A stretch of DNA of 64,000 nucleotides from Sphingobium sp. (GTDB taxonomy: Bacteria > Pseudomonadota > Alphaproteobacteria > Sphingomonadales > Sphingomonadaceae), in contig SPEL01000002.1 of NCBI GenBank assembly GCA_009360885.1, positions 620,001 through 684,000 of the forward strand, in the 5' to 3' direction. A program made the translations under genes and the position numbers. How positions within the stretch are numbered: the first letter of the stretch is position 1; the number at the start of each line of letters is the position of its first letter. The notes below the pieces were generated by a model. It was not told the DNA's origin and ran no database searches. It saw nothing but the letters and a program-made list of their open reading frames with translations. Below, in pieces: positions 18,147 through 28,911 of this stretch.

Positions 18147-19784
18147 TCAAATGTCAACGATCAGCACATCCACAACCGGCTTCTTGCCAGTCCAGCGGGT
18201 CGCCACGCGCCTTACCGCAAGACGCACACGCTCACGCACAGTCTCAATCTCACCGTCCCGGCTATTGATCGCCTCTGCGGCAGCCTGAGCAGCCTCTTCA
18301 AAGAAATCCTCACGGTCTTCCTCTAGCGGAACGCCCTGCATCCGCAGCGCGGGCCGCCCCATCAAACGCCCCGCCGCATTCCGAACAACGGCCACGCTAA
18401 TCTGCCCATGCAGCGAGATTTTGCGCCGCTCATTCATCGTGCCGCCATCAGCAGGCAGAATCACGTCCCCATCCAGCACCAAACGCCCGGTCTGTTCATG
18501 GCCAATCATTTCCGGCCCATCCGGTGCGAGACGGAGCATGTCACCATTTTTCTGGACGATCACTTGTGGCACACCATGGGCAAGGCCCAGACGGGCCTGT
18601 TCCGTCATATGCCGCAATTCACCATGCACCGGCAGCAATATCTGCGGCCTGATCCAGTCGTACATGGTTTTGAGTTCTGGGCGACCGGGGTGGCCTGACA
18701 CATGCACATGCGCCTGCCGTTCCGTCACCATCCGCACGCCCTTAGCGGCAAACGCGTTTTGTACCCGGCCAATCGCCATTTCATTGCCGGGAATTTCCTT
18801 GGACGAGAAAACGACAGTGTCGCCAGCGCCCAGCTTGATCGGATGCATGTCAAACGCGATTCGCGCCAGCGCAGCCCGCGATTCGCCCTGCCCTCCGGTC
18901 GCGACGATCAGCACGTCCCGACCGGGGAGATCCATCGCCTCATCCCAATCAATCAGCGGCGGCAGGTCGGTCAGATAACCATTGGCCTTGGCAACCGATA
19001 CGATTCGATCAAAAGAGCGCCCCGCCACACATAATTTACGCCCTGTCGCCCGCGCAACCTCACCCAGAGTATGAATCCGTGCAACATTAGAGGCAAAGGT
19101 CGTCACGACAACCCGCCCGGTTGCCTCCTTAACGACCTCTAATAGCCCATCCTTCACATCCCCTTCGGAACCGCTGGAGGACGGGTTAAACACATTAGTG
19201 CTGTCACACACCAGCGCCAGCACCCCTTCATCGCCAATGGCGCGCAACTCAGCCTCACTCGCGGGGGTCCCAATTTGTGGGGCAACGTCCAGCTTCCAGT
19301 CGCCCGTATGGAAAATCCGTCCGAACGGCGTGTCGATGAGGACAGCATTGCCTTCGGCTATGCTATGGGCGAGAGGGACATAACGGAATGAAAATTCGCC
19401 CAGAGAGAAACTACCACCATTATCAATGACGTTAAGCTCTACCTGATCGAGCAGACCTTCTTCCTCCAGCTTGCCGGCAATCAAACCGGCGGTGAACGGC
19501 GTCGCATACAGCGGGACACCGAGATCCGCTGCCAGATAGGGCACCGCGCCAATATGATCCTCATGCCCATGGGTAAGCACAATACCAAGAAGATCATCCC
19601 GCCTTTCCTCGATAAAGGAAAGGTCAGGTAAAACCAGTTCCACCCCCGGATATTGCGGATCGGCAAAGGTCAGGCCCAGATCCAGCATCACCCATTTACC
19701 ACGACAACCATAAAGGTTCACATTCATGCCAATCTCGCCCGACCCACCAAGGGCCAGGAAGAGCAGCTCATCACCGGGGGTCAT
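18147..19784 (-). CDS. rnj: Ribonuclease J
   Basis: This 545-residue metallo-beta-lactamase/beta-CASP ribonuclease has 5'-exonuclease and endonuclease activity and acts in RNA turnover and rRNA maturation. The zinc motif [14 protein letters not shown] is at about residues 71-84. A second histidine motif occurs in [12 protein letters not shown] and the third aspartate region in HTGDWKLD. The beta-CASP domain ([14 protein letters not shown]) and the C-terminal [12 protein letters not shown] motif follow. The start overlaps the coaX stop by four bases, so it is co-translated with coaX. Confidence 0.93.
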   Translation of the reverse strand: MTPGDELLFLALGGSGEIGMNVNLYGCRGKWVMLDLGLTFADPQYPGVELVLPDLSFIEERRDDLLGIVLTHGHEDHIGAVPYLAADLGVPLYATPFTAGLIAGKLEEEGLLDQVELNVIDNGGSFSLGEFSFRYVPLAHSIAEGNAVLIDTPFGRIFHTGDWKLDVAPQIGTPASEAELRAIGDEGVLALVCDSTNVFNPSSSGSEGDVKDGLLEVVKEATGRVVVTTFASNVARIHTLGEVARATGRKLCVAGRSFDRIVSVAKANGYLTDLPPLIDWDEAMDLPGRDVLIVATGGQGESRAALARIAFDMHPIKLGAGDTVVFSSKEIPGNEMAIGRVQNAFAAKGVRMVTERQAHVHVSGHPGRPELKTMYDWIRPQILLPVHGELRHMTEQARLGLAHGVPQVIVQKNGDMLRLAPDGPEMIGHEQTGRLVLDGDVILPADGGTMNERRKISLHGQISVAVVRNAAGRLMGRPALRMQGVPLEEDREDFFEEAAQAAAEAINSRDGEIETVRERVRLAVRRVATRWTGKKPVVDVLIVDI

Positions 19785-20581
19785 TTGTTTTGCACACTCC
19801 GCACATAAATCATCGCCAGCCCTTCTATGGTGAGTTCCGGCGCAATAATATCAAATAATTCTGTATGCTGATCGAATAGGACCGCAAGACCACCCGTTGA
19901 AATTACTTTAACAGGGCGGCCTATTTGTTCACGCATCCGACGGACCAGCCCTTCCATCATCGCAACATAGCCCCAAAATACACCAATATGCATTTGTTCG
20001 GCGGTGGTACGCCCGATGACGCTATCCCCCGGTGGTGCCTCTATCGCGATACGGGGAAGCTTAGCAGCGGCGGAAACAAGCGCATCCAGCGACAGGTTGA
20101 TGCCCGGCGCGATGATGCCCCCCTTATAGCTGCCGCGATAATCCACCACATCAAAGGTCGTCGCCGTACCGAAATCTATGACGATGAGGTCTCCCTCGTG
20201 CAGCGCATGGGCAGCAATCGCATTAACCACCCGGTCCGCACCCACAGATTCCGGCTCCACCACATCCAGTTCGATGCCCCAGCCTGCAGCGCCCTGCCCC
20301 GCAATCAGGGGCGTGACCTTGAAATATTTGGTCGCCAGCATCTGGAGATTATGAAGCGCACGCGGCACCACCGTCGCAATGATGACCGCCGACACATCCG
20401 CCATCTGATAGCCTTCGAGCATCAGCAACTGATTGAGCCAGACGGCATATTCATCCGCCGTACGTCGCGCTTCGGTAGCGATACGCCAGCGAGTGAGAAT
20501 TTTCGGGCGCTCGTCCCCCGTCCCCGGATCAACCAGAGCAAACACCACATTGGTATTTCCGGCATCAATGGCCAAAAGCAT
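19781..20581 (-). CDS. coaX: Type III pantothenate kinase
   Basis: CoaX phosphorylates pantothenate, the first step of coenzyme A synthesis. The 266-residue protein has the ASKHA-fold phosphate-binding start [15 protein letters not shown], the conserved [12 protein letters not shown] segment (about 113-124), the [13 protein letters not shown] motif and GGIIAPGI. The length is typical. The gene lies between birA (25-bp gap) and rnj (4-bp overlap), an order seen in many alphaproteobacteria after nuoN. Confidence 0.95.
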   Translation of the reverse strand: MLLAIDAGNTNVVFALVDPGTGDERPKILTRWRIATEARRTADEYAVWLNQLLMLEGYQMADVSAVIIATVVPRALHNLQMLATKYFKVTPLIAGQGAAGWGIELDVVEPESVGADRVVNAIAAHALHEGDLIVIDFGTATTFDVVDYRGSYKGGIIAPGINLSLDALVSAAAKLPRIAIEAPPGDSVIGRTTAEQMHIGVFWGYVAMMEGLVRRMREQIGRPVKVISTGGLAVLFDQHTELFDIIAPELTIEGLAMIYVRSVQNK

Positions 20582-20606
20582 CTTCTCTCTCCGGAATCTG
20601 CCGTCG

Positions 20607-21344
20607 TTAGATCAGAAACACATCCCCGGCATGGATGATGTGGTCCTTATTTTGTACGTTCCTCAGGATGAGCGCACCATCCTCTGTAAGCCCGTGAAAG
20701 CAGCCTTCCAGCTTCTCTCCATCTGGCGCAATGACCGAAAGAGCCGTTCCAGGGGCATGCGCGCGCTCCAGCCATAGCTTTATACTATGTGCGACGCCCC
20801 TCTCTCGCCAATCAGCCCGTTCCGTCAACAAATGCCGCCGCAAAACATGCAGCAGCATCGTGGCATCGCATTGGTCCGCCCCTATATCGTGCAAAGAGGT
20901 GGTTTTACGTCCCTCTACTGCGGGCGCATGGGTGATATTAACACCTACGCCAATGATAATCGCATCATCAACGCGCTCCAACAGCAATCCCGATACTTTC
21001 GCGGGCCCCGCCATGATGTCATTGGGCCATTTTATACGCAGCATCGACGTCGTTATATATTCACAGAGCGCCTTATGAAGCGCCACCCCGGCGACTAGGG
21101 CAAGGGTAGACGCTGGCGGATCACCTTGCTTCAGCCTAAGCAAGGCCGACGCATATAAATTGCCAGCACCTCCTTGCCAGCGGCGCCCCATGCGCCCCCG
21201 TCCAGCGGTTTGTCGCTCTGCGCAAAGCCAAAACCCGTCAGGAGTGCCCAAACGAGCCAATTCCAACATATCGGCATTGGTGGAGCCCGTTTCAGAAACG
21301 AAACGGACCTCCCCCAATTCATCCGATACGGTGCTAGCTGTCAC
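20607..21344 (-). CDS. birA: Biotin--[acetyl-CoA carboxylase] ligase
   Basis: BirA activates biotin as biotinyl-AMP and transfers it to the carrier subunit of acetyl-CoA carboxylase. The 245-residue protein has [11 protein letters not shown] at the start, the ligase loop [11 protein letters not shown] near residue 48, and a late small SH3-like C-terminal domain. There is no N-terminal helix-turn-helix, so it is a ligase only, not a repressor. The start is a GTG six bases after the nuoN stop. Confidence 0.93.
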   Translation of the reverse strand: MTASTVSDELGEVRFVSETGSTNADMLELARLGTPDGFWLCAERQTAGRGRMGRRWQGGAGNLYASALLRLKQGDPPASTLALVAGVALHKALCEYITTSMLRIKWPNDIMAGPAKVSGLLLERVDDAIIIGVGVNITHAPAVEGRKTTSLHDIGADQCDATMLLHVLRRHLLTERADWRERGVAHSIKLWLERAHAPGTALSVIAPDGEKLEGCFHGLTEDGALILRNVQNKDHIIHAGDVFLI

Positions 21345-21350
21345 CTGTTA

Positions 21351-22790
21351 TCAGAACAGCGAAGCCGCAGCCGTCGCAGTGACCCGGTCAAGAAACGGAT
21401 TCAGCAAATAGCCCAGCACAATTACTGTCGCAGCCACCGCCATAATCGCATTTTCGATACGGCTCCCCGCTGGTGCATAAGCAGCGGCTGGCTCATCAAA
21501 ATAGACGGTCTTGATGATTTTCAGATAGTAAAAGGCACCGATGACGGAAGCGGCAATACCAATAACCGCCAGAACCGTGAGGCCTGCACCAACCGCCGCA
21601 TCAAAAACAAGGAACTTCGCCCAGAAGCCCATCATCGGCGGGATACCGGCCAGGCTGAACATGAAGATGGCGAAGGCAGCAGCCAAACCTTTACGGCTCT
21701 GCGACAGACCAGCAAGGCTTGCAATATCCTCAACCGGGCGGCCTTCTGCATCGCGCATCTGCATGATACACAGGAAGCTACCGATCGTCATGATCGTATA
21801 AATAGCCATATAGCTCAGCACCGCCGCCACGCCTTCGGGGGTTCCCGCAGCAAGGCCAATCAACGCAAAACCGACATTGTTGATCGAGGAATACGCCATC
21901 AGGCGCTTAATATTGGTCTGACCGATAGCAGCAACCGCACCGAAAACGATGGAGGCAAGTGCAATGAATATAATGATCTGCTGCCACGCATCGAGCGCGC
22001 TGCCCATGGCTTCGGTTACAACACGGATCAGCAGTGTTATTGCCGCAACCTTAGGCGCACTGGCGAAAAAGGCCGTAACTGGTGTTGGCGAACCTTCATA
22101 AACGTCAGGCGTCCACATATGAAACGGCACGGCACTGATCTTGAACGCAAGGCCTGCCAGCACGAAGACCAGCCCGAATAGTTCACCGTTAGACAGACCA
22201 TCAGCCATCGCAGTTGCGATGCCATCATAGCTGGTCGAACCGGTGAAACCATAAAGCAGCGACGTACCATAGAGTAATATGCCGCTGGCCAATGCACCAA
22301 GAACGAAATATTTCAAACCTGCTTCGGCTGAACGACCATCTTTGCGCATGAAGCTCGCCAGCACATAAGAGGCAAGGCTGTTGAGTTCCAGACCAACATA
22401 GAGCGTCAACATATCACCGGCAGAAACCATCAGGCCCATGCCAACCGTCGCAAACAGAATCAATATCGGATATTCTGCCCGCATTCCGCCTTGCGTCGTC
22501 GCAAAGAAGCGCGGAGCAACCAATATCGAAACAGCAGCAGCAGCGTAAATCAGCACCTTGGCAAAAACACCAAAGGCATCAGCCTGATAAAGACCATCAA
22601 AAGCCTGCCCACCCGTTCCGGGTAAACCGCAAAGGGTCAACCCGGCGGAGAGTAGGGCCGCAATTGCCAGCCAGCTAACAATACGAGCCGTAGAATCTCC
22701 GCCAAATGCAGAAATCATCAATAATATCAGCCCTGCACCGGTCAGCACCAGCTCCGGCGTTGTCATTAACAGGGAAGTCAGCATATCCAT
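21351..22790 (-). CDS. nuoN: NADH-quinone oxidoreductase subunit N
   Basis: NuoN is one of the three antiporter-like membrane subunits of respiratory complex I and carries part of the proton pumping. The 479-residue protein has about 14 transmembrane helices with the conserved glutamate in YVGLELNSLASYVL, the lysine in GLAFKISAVPFHMWTPDVYEG, and a further lysine in TNIKRLMAYSSINN. It starts two bases after the nuoM stop and is the last subunit gene of the operon. Confidence 0.96.
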   Translation of the reverse strand: MDMLTSLLMTTPELVLTGAGLILLMISAFGGDSTARIVSWLAIAALLSAGLTLCGLPGTGGQAFDGLYQADAFGVFAKVLIYAAAAVSILVAPRFFATTQGGMRAEYPILILFATVGMGLMVSAGDMLTLYVGLELNSLASYVLASFMRKDGRSAEAGLKYFVLGALASGILLYGTSLLYGFTGSTSYDGIATAMADGLSNGELFGLVFVLAGLAFKISAVPFHMWTPDVYEGSPTPVTAFFASAPKVAAITLLIRVVTEAMGSALDAWQQIIIFIALASIVFGAVAAIGQTNIKRLMAYSSINNVGFALIGLAAGTPEGVAAVLSYMAIYTIMTIGSFLCIMQMRDAEGRPVEDIASLAGLSQSRKGLAAAFAIFMFSLAGIPPMMGFWAKFLVFDAAVGAGLTVLAVIGIAASVIGAFYYLKIIKTVYFDEPAAAYAPAGSRIENAIMAVAATVIVLGYLLNPFLDRVTATAAASLF

Positions 22791-22792
22791 AA

Positions 22793-24373
22793 TCAGTGCG
22801 CCTCCCCGGCATGTTCAGATGTTGCAGAAGCAGCATGGCCTTCGCCATGAGCATCGTGAGACGCTGGCTGAGGCGTACCGGGCGTCAATTTGGCATCCCC
22901 CTCGGGCTTTGCAGGAGCAACCCGCTCCACCACCGCGCGAATATCAGCCCGCATCGGGGCAAGGAAACTCTCGGGATAGACGCCCATCCATAAGGTCGCG
23001 GCAGCGACAGGGAGCAAAATCGCAAGTTCACGCGGGCTCAAGTCTTTCATCGCACGCGCATCGTCATGGACGAGATCCCCATAGCAAACCCGCCGATAGA
23101 GATAGAGCATATAGGCTGCACCGAAGATAATACCGGTGGTTGCAATCAGGGCGACAAAGCTTGATGCCTGATACACGCCCATCAGCGCGAGAAATTCGCC
23201 AACGAAATTGCTGGTCCCCGGCAGACCAATGGAAGCCATCGTAAAGAGCAAGAAGAGCAACGCATATTTCGGCATATTGATGCTGAGGCCACCATAGCGG
23301 CTGATCTCACGGGTGTGCAGGCGGTCATAGATTACACCGACACACAGGAAGAGCGCGCTGGCGACCAGACCATGGCCCAACATTACCATCATCGCGCCTT
23401 CAAGGCCCGCCTGATTGAACGCGAACAAGCCCACCGTCACAATCGCCATATGCGCAACCGATGAATAAGCAATCAGCTTCTTCATGTCCTCCTGCACCAG
23501 CGCGACAAGGCTGGTGTAGACAACGGCCACGATCGACAGGCCATAAACCAGCCACGCGAACTGCGCAGAAGCATCAGGGAACATCGGCAAAGAGAAACGG
23601 ATGAAACCATAGCCACCCATTTTCAGCATGACGCCAGCCAGAATAACCGAACCGGCAGTCGGTGCCTGAACGTGGGCATCAGGAAGCCAGGTATGCACTG
23701 GCCACATCGGCATCTTCACCGCAAAGCTGGCGAAGAACGCAAGCCAGAGCCAGGTCTGAGCCTTGGGATCGAAATTATAGGCCATCAGTGCCGGAATTTC
23801 GGTCGTCCCCGCCTCATTCACCATCCACAGCATCGCGATCAGCATCAATACCGAACCCAGCAATGTGTAGAGGAAGAATTTATAGCTGGCGTAAATCCGG
23901 TTAACACCGCCCCATATACCGATAATCAGATACATCGGGATGAGGCCTGCTTCGAAGAAGATATAGAAAAGAAAGATGTCCTGCGCAGTAAACACGCCAA
24001 TCATCATCGTTTCCATCAGCAGGAAAGCAGCCATATATTCACTGACGCGCTTTTGAATCGCTTCCCAGCTCGCCAATATACAGATTGGCATAAGGAAAAC
24101 GGTCAACACGATCAGCAACAAGGCGATACCGTCTATGCCCATCGCCCATGCGAACCGACTAAACAGCGGCGCATATTCGGTGAACTGCCACTGCGGCGCA
24201 CTCGGCCCCTGATCGAAATTGAGCCACAGCACTATGCCAAGCACAAAATTGACCAAAGTCACCATCAGCGCGATCATGCGCGCTGTAGCCGCGTTGCTGT
24301 AGAGTGCCGCGAGCGCCCCCGCCAGCGGCAATGCCATCATCAGCGAAAGTATGGGAAAGTCGAGCTGATTCAT
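22793..24373 (-). CDS. nuoM: NADH-quinone oxidoreductase subunit M
   Basis: NuoM is an antiporter-like proton-pumping subunit of complex I. The protein of about 526 residues shows FYIFFEAGLIPMYLIIGIWG with the key glutamate, the lysine in AVKMPMWPVHTWLPDAHVQAP and QEDMKKLIAYSSVAHM. The ATG at 24373 overlaps the nuoL stop (TAATG), and an ATG at 24391 is an alternative. The C-terminal tail is unusual: a hydrophilic extension rich in histidine and alanine after the last helix. Confidence 0.96.
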   Translation of the reverse strand: MNQLDFPILSLMMALPLAGALAALYSNAATARMIALMVTLVNFVLGIVLWLNFDQGPSAPQWQFTEYAPLFSRFAWAMGIDGIALLLIVLTVFLMPICILASWEAIQKRVSEYMAAFLLMETMMIGVFTAQDIFLFYIFFEAGLIPMYLIIGIWGGVNRIYASYKFFLYTLLGSVLMLIAMLWMVNEAGTTEIPALMAYNFDPKAQTWLWLAFFASFAVKMPMWPVHTWLPDAHVQAPTAGSVILAGVMLKMGGYGFIRFSLPMFPDASAQFAWLVYGLSIVAVVYTSLVALVQEDMKKLIAYSSVAHMAIVTVGLFAFNQAGLEGAMMVMLGHGLVASALFLCVGVIYDRLHTREISRYGGLSINMPKYALLFLLFTMASIGLPGTSNFVGEFLALMGVYQASSFVALIATTGIIFGAAYMLYLYRRVCYGDLVHDDARAMKDLSPRELAILLPVAAATLWMGVYPESFLAPMRADIRAVVERVAPAKPEGDAKLTPGTPQPASHDAHGEGHAASATSEHAGEAH

Positions 24374-26430
24374 TATCGTGTAATCGCCCATGTTACCGCC
24401 GCGGCGAGGCCAAGCAGCATCACCAATGCGTATGTGTAGAGATAACCGGATTGAAGCTTACGGGTCACGCGACCACCGGCAACAACCAGCGCAGCCATGC
24501 CGTTGGGACCGAAACGATCCACAATGCCTTCGTCACCCACCTTCCAGAGGAAGCGACCGATAGCAAAAGCAGGCTTTACGAAGATCGCATTATAAAGCTC
24601 ATCAAAATACCATTTATGGAGCAGAAAGTCATAGAGCACATGGAACTGCGCCGTGAACTTCGCGGGCCAATCGGTGTTCTTGATATAGGCCAGCCATGCA
24701 ATCAGCAAGCCAGTCAGCATCACGCCAGCAGGAGCAAGCTTCACCCAAAGCGGAACCTCGTGCATCTCATGCATCAAATGCTCATCGAAATAGAGGCTTC
24801 CGTTCCAGAAATGAGCGCCACCCTCTGCATCCACAAAGGCATGATGGAAGATATAACCAGCGAACACCGCACCGAAGCTCAGTACCACCAGCGGCAGCAA
24901 CATCACCCACGGGCTTTCATGCGGCTTATAGCCAGCAGTGCCAGTGACCGGGCCATGATGGGCATGATTATCATGAGCGTGCGCAGCATGGGCATCATCG
25001 TGATGTTCATCATGGCCGTGGCCATGCGCATCATGAACTGCATGCTGAATATGCTCGCTACCGGCCCAGCGTGCTTCACCAAAGAAGGTGAGGAACACCA
25101 GACGCCAGCTATAGAAGCTGGTAAGCAGAGCGGCAAAGATACCGACATAAAATGCCGCCGTACCAGCGCCACCCGCTGCAAAGGCCGCTTCGAGGATTGC
25201 ATCCTTTGAATAGAAGCCTGCAAAACCGAATACACCCAGCACGCCAACACCGGTAATAGCCAGCGTACCCGCCGTCATTGCCCAGAAGGTGATCGGGATT
25301 TCTTTACGCAGCGCGCCATAATAGCGCATATCCTGCTCGTGGTGCATCGCATGGATGACCGAACCCGCGCCCAAGAACAGCAAAGCCTTAAAGAATGCGT
25401 GCGTGAACAGATGGAACATGGCCGCGCCATAAGCGCCAACACCTGCCGCGAAGAACATATAGCCGAGCTGCGAACAAGTCGAATATGCAATAACCCGCTT
25501 GATATCAGTCTGCACCGTGCCGACAGTCGCTGCGAACAGGCAGGTTGCGGCGCCCACATAAGTGATAACCGTCATCGCCGTCGGACTGACTTCGAACATT
25601 GGTGACAGGCGGCACACCATGAACACGCCTGCGGTAACCATTGTAGCCGCGTGGATAAGAGCGGACACCGGGGTTGGCCCCTCCATCGCGTCAGGCAGCC
25701 ATGTATGCAGGCCAAGCTGCGCTGACTTACCCATTGCACCTACAAACAGCAGGAGACAGATCACTGTCATCGTTTCAAAGCGGAAGCCAAGGAACCCAAT
25801 GGTGGATCCCGCCATCGAGGGAGCGGCTTCCAGAATTTCCGGGATCGCGATGGTGTCAAACACCAGATAGGTCGCAAAAATCCCCATCATAAAGCCGAGA
25901 TCGCCAACGCGGTTTACAACGAAAGCCTTAATCGCCGCCGCATTAGCACTGGGTTTACGAAACCAGAAACCAATAAGCAGATAAGAAGCGAGGCCCACAC
26001 CTTCCCAGCCAAAGAACATCTGCAACAGATTGTTGGCAGTCACCAGCATCAACATCGCGAATGTGAAGAGCGAGAGATAGGCAAAGAAACGCGGCTGATC
26101 TGGCTCATCACTCATATAGCCCCAGCTATAGAGGTGAACCAATGCCGACACGCTGGTGATAACTACCAGCATGGTGGCTGTCAGCGTATCAACGCGAAAC
26201 TCCCACATCGCATTAAATGTATCAGAGTTCAGCCAGGTGAGTACAGGGACCACAGTGGCTTCACTGGTCGCGCCTGTCAGAAAACCAATGAAAATCGGCC
26301 AGCTAAGCGCACAGGAAATAAACAGGCCGCCAGTGGTAATGATCCTGGCAGGAACATTACCAAGCGCCTTATTTCCCAGACCGGCAATAAGCGCGGCCAG
26401 CAGCGGCAGGAAAACGATAAGCTGTATCAT
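24373..26430 (-). CDS. nuoL: NADH-quinone oxidoreductase subunit L
   Basis: NuoL is the distal antiporter-like subunit of complex I and ends in a long lateral helix lying along the membrane arm. The 685-residue protein has the [17 protein letters not shown] glutamate motif near 142, the lysine in [22 protein letters not shown] and [20 protein letters not shown]. An insertion at about residues 460-492 contains 14 histidines in 33 residues, lying in the soluble loop before the lateral helix region. It starts eight bases after nuoK. Confidence 0.97.
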   Translation of the reverse strand: MIQLIVFLPLLAALIAGLGNKALGNVPARIITTGGLFISCALSWPIFIGFLTGATSEATVVPVLTWLNSDTFNAMWEFRVDTLTATMLVVITSVSALVHLYSWGYMSDEPDQPRFFAYLSLFTFAMLMLVTANNLLQMFFGWEGVGLASYLLIGFWFRKPSANAAAIKAFVVNRVGDLGFMMGIFATYLVFDTIAIPEILEAAPSMAGSTIGFLGFRFETMTVICLLLFVGAMGKSAQLGLHTWLPDAMEGPTPVSALIHAATMVTAGVFMVCRLSPMFEVSPTAMTVITYVGAATCLFAATVGTVQTDIKRVIAYSTCSQLGYMFFAAGVGAYGAAMFHLFTHAFFKALLFLGAGSVIHAMHHEQDMRYYGALRKEIPITFWAMTAGTLAITGVGVLGVFGFAGFYSKDAILEAAFAAGGAGTAAFYVGIFAALLTSFYSWRLVFLTFFGEARWAGSEHIQHAVHDAHGHGHDEHHDDAHAAHAHDNHAHHGPVTGTAGYKPHESPWVMLLPLVVLSFGAVFAGYIFHHAFVDAEGGAHFWNGSLYFDEHLMHEMHEVPLWVKLAPAGVMLTGLLIAWLAYIKNTDWPAKFTAQFHVLYDFLLHKWYFDELYNAIFVKPAFAIGRFLWKVGDEGIVDRFGPNGMAALVVAGGRVTRKLQSGYLYTYALVMLLGLAAAVTWAITR

Positions 26431-26438
26431 GCCTTCGC

Positions 26439-26744
26439 TCAGCCCTTCATGCGATTGGCGTCGTCAACGGCAATAGTGCCGCGCGAACGGAAGTAAATGA
26501 CAAGAATGGCAAGACCAATTGCAGCCTCACCCGCCGCGACCGTCAACACAAACATGCTGAACACTTGCCCAACAAGATCCCCCAGATAGGCGCTGAAAGC
26601 GACCAGATTGAGATTCACGCTCAGCAAGATCAACTCCACTGCCATTAATATGACGATGATGTTTTTGCGGTTGATGAAAATGCCAAGCACCCCCATCACG
26701 AACAATATGGTGCTGACCACCAGATAATGTTGCAGGCCGATCAC
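26439..26744 (-). CDS. nuoK: NADH-quinone oxidoreductase subunit K
   Basis: This 101-residue membrane subunit of complex I has three transmembrane helices and the two conserved membrane glutamates in [11 protein letters not shown] and [11 protein letters not shown]. It forms part of the proton path near the quinone module. Its start overlaps the nuoJ stop by four bases. Confidence 0.97.
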   Translation of the reverse strand: MIGLQHYLVVSTILFVMGVLGIFINRKNIIVILMAVELILLSVNLNLVAFSAYLGDLVGQVFSMFVLTVAAGEAAIGLAILVIYFRSRGTIAVDDANRMKG

Positions 26745-27352
26745 AGCTCCACCCCTTTACCGACGGGTTGATTGACATTGACAGTGGCATCCTGCGGGCG
26801 GCGCCTATTCTGACGATCGATATTCTGCCCTCGTACCCCATCACGCGAACGATGCGTCAACACAATGGCTCCGATCATGGCCACCAGCAGAACGAGGCCA
26901 GCGACCTCAAACAGGAAGATATAGCGCGTATAAAGCAAGGTACCGATAGCTTCGATATTCGGCAGATCCTGCGGCACTGGCGCGGCGCGCTGTGCCAGTT
27001 CAACCGGGCCCGCCTGCCAGATACCAACACCCAGCAATATTTCCGCGGCAAGAATAACCGCAATTAGCAAACCAAAAGGCAAATAGCTGACGAAACCGGC
27101 GCGAAGTTCGGCATAATCGATATTCAGCATCATCACGACGAAGAGGAACAGAACGGCAACCGCCCCCACATAGACGATGACTAGCAACATGGCGATAAAC
27201 TCAGCGCCAAGCAGCACCATCAAGCCCGCAGCATTGAAGAATGCGAGAATAAGCCACAGCACACTATGCACCGGATTACGCGCAAAAATGGTTAACGCGC
27301 CAGACGCAATCATGATGCTGGCGAAAAGATAAAAGGCGAAAAGCTGTATCAC
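26741..27352 (-). CDS. nuoJ: NADH-quinone oxidoreductase subunit J
   Basis: This 203-residue membrane subunit has five transmembrane helices in the first 165 residues, with the conserved [17 protein letters not shown] third helix that contains the pi-bulge region of complex I. The hydrophilic C-terminal tail (about 166-203) is basic and not strongly conserved. It lies 30 bp after nuoI, the largest internal gap in this part of the operon. Confidence 0.95.
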   Translation of the reverse strand: MIQLFAFYLFASIMIASGALTIFARNPVHSVLWLILAFFNAAGLMVLLGAEFIAMLLVIVYVGAVAVLFLFVVMMLNIDYAELRAGFVSYLPFGLLIAVILAAEILLGVGIWQAGPVELAQRAAPVPQDLPNIEAIGTLLYTRYIFLFEVAGLVLLVAMIGAIVLTHRSRDGVRGQNIDRQNRRRPQDATVNVNQPVGKGVEL

Positions 27353-27382
27353 TGGATTTCCATCCCCCTTGCCGGCGTCGCC

Positions 27383-27865
27383 TTAACGATAAGGCGCATC
27401 AGCGGCAATATTTGCCGCGATCGCCCGCTCCCACTTATCGCCATTTTCAAGAAGCTTTGCCTTATCATAGATCAGCTCCTCGCGCGTTTCAGTGGCAAAT
27501 TCAAAATTAGGCCCTTCGACCACTGCATCCACTGGGCAGGCTTCCTGACAGAAGCCGCAATAGATGCACTTGGTCATATCAATATCGTAACGCGTCGTCC
27601 GGCGGCTGCCATCTTCACGCGGCTGCGCTTCGATGGTTATCGCCTGCGCAGGGCAGATCGCTTCGCACAATTTGCACGCGATGCAACGTTCTTCCCCATT
27701 CGGGTAACGGCGCAACACATGCTCCCCTCGAAACCGCGGAGATAGCGGGTTCTTTTCATAGGGATAGTTGATCGTAGCCTTTGGCTTGAAAAAATATTTC
27801 AAGGTCAGAGCATGTGCTTTCACAAACTCCCAAAGGGTGAAGGACTTGATATAATGGGCGATCAT
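27383..27865 (-). CDS. nuoI: NADH-quinone oxidoreductase subunit I (two 4Fe-4S)
   Basis: This 160-residue peripheral subunit carries clusters N6a and N6b, which pass electrons towards NuoB. Two canonical motifs are present: [12 protein letters not shown] near residue 61 and [12 protein letters not shown] near residue 100. The N-terminal amphipathic part contacts the membrane subunit NuoH, whose stop codon it overlaps. Confidence 0.97.
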   Translation of the reverse strand: MIAHYIKSFTLWEFVKAHALTLKYFFKPKATINYPYEKNPLSPRFRGEHVLRRYPNGEERCIACKLCEAICPAQAITIEAQPREDGSRRTTRYDIDMTKCIYCGFCQEACPVDAVVEGPNFEFATETREELIYDKAKLLENGDKWERAIAANIAADAPYR

Positions 27866-28911
27866 GCAGCGCCTCCATAGCGCGTCAGCATCAGGAAGCC
27901 GGACACGATGAATACGAAGAACAACGACAGCGGCAGAAAGATTTTCCAGCCCAGACGCATCAGCTGATCATAGCGATAGCGCGGGACCGTTGCCTTCACC
28001 CAGCTGAACACAAAGAAGAAGAACAAAGTTTTGGCAAGCAACCAAATGATACCCGGTACCATATAAAGCGGCGCCCAATCGAACGGCGGCAGATACCCAC
28101 CCCAGAACAGCAGGGCGTTGAGCATGCACATCAGAATGACGTTCGCATATTCCCCAAGCCAGAACAGAGCAAAGGCCATCGAAGAATATTCGGTTTGATA
28201 ACCGGCGACCAGTTCCGCCTCTGCTTCCGTAAGGTCAAAAGGTGCACGCGCTGTTTCCGCCAGTGCCGAAATCAGGAACACGACGGCCATCGGGAACAAT
28301 AGCGGGTTAAACCCATGGCCGTTGAGGAAGCCATAATAGCCCTGTTGACTCTGTACAATCTCGGTGAGGTTGAAGCTTCCCGCCCACAGCACAACTGTTA
28401 TCAATGTGAAGCCGATGGAAACTTCGTATGAAATCATCTGCGCACTGGCGCGCATTGCGGAGAAAAACGGATATTTAGAGTTCGATGCCCAACCAGCCAG
28501 AACCACGCCATAAACGCCCAGCGAACTCACCGCCAATATATAGAGCAAGCCGACATTAATATCCGCCAGCACTACACCAACATCGAAGGGAATCACCGCC
28601 CAGGCCAGTAGCGCCACAGTAAAAGTGATAATCGGCGCGAGGAGGAACAGGCCTTTATTTGCCGCAGACGGCACAATGGTTTCCTGAAGGAAAACCTTGA
28701 GACCATCGGCAAAGGACTGAAGGAGACCAAGCGGGCCGACAACGTTCGGGCCACGGCGCAGCGCCATTGCTGCCCAAATTTTACGGTCAGCATAGATGAT
28801 CATCGCAACCGAGATCATCACCGGCAAAGCGATTAACAAAATGCCTGCAATTGTTGCGACAAACCATGCCCATTCATAGGGCAGTCCAAGGGACTGGAAG
28901 AAAGCGGTCAT
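27862..28911 (-). CDS. nuoH: NADH-quinone oxidoreductase subunit H
   Basis: This 349-residue membrane subunit, with about eight helices, forms much of the quinone cavity. Signatures are [20 protein letters not shown] near the first loop, the conserved acidic loop in [22 protein letters not shown], and the late [19 protein letters not shown] segment. The start overlaps the nuoG stop by four bases. Confidence 0.97.
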   Translation of the reverse strand: MTAFFQSLGLPYEWAWFVATIAGILLIALPVMISVAMIIYADRKIWAAMALRRGPNVVGPLGLLQSFADGLKVFLQETIVPSAANKGLFLLAPIITFTVALLAWAVIPFDVGVVLADINVGLLYILAVSSLGVYGVVLAGWASNSKYPFFSAMRASAQMISYEVSIGFTLITVVLWAGSFNLTEIVQSQQGYYGFLNGHGFNPLLFPMAVVFLISALAETARAPFDLTEAEAELVAGYQTEYSSMAFALFWLGEYANVILMCMLNALLFWGGYLPPFDWAPLYMVPGIIWLLAKTLFFFFVFSWVKATVPRYRYDQLMRLGWKIFLPLSLFFVFIVSGFLMLTRYGGAA

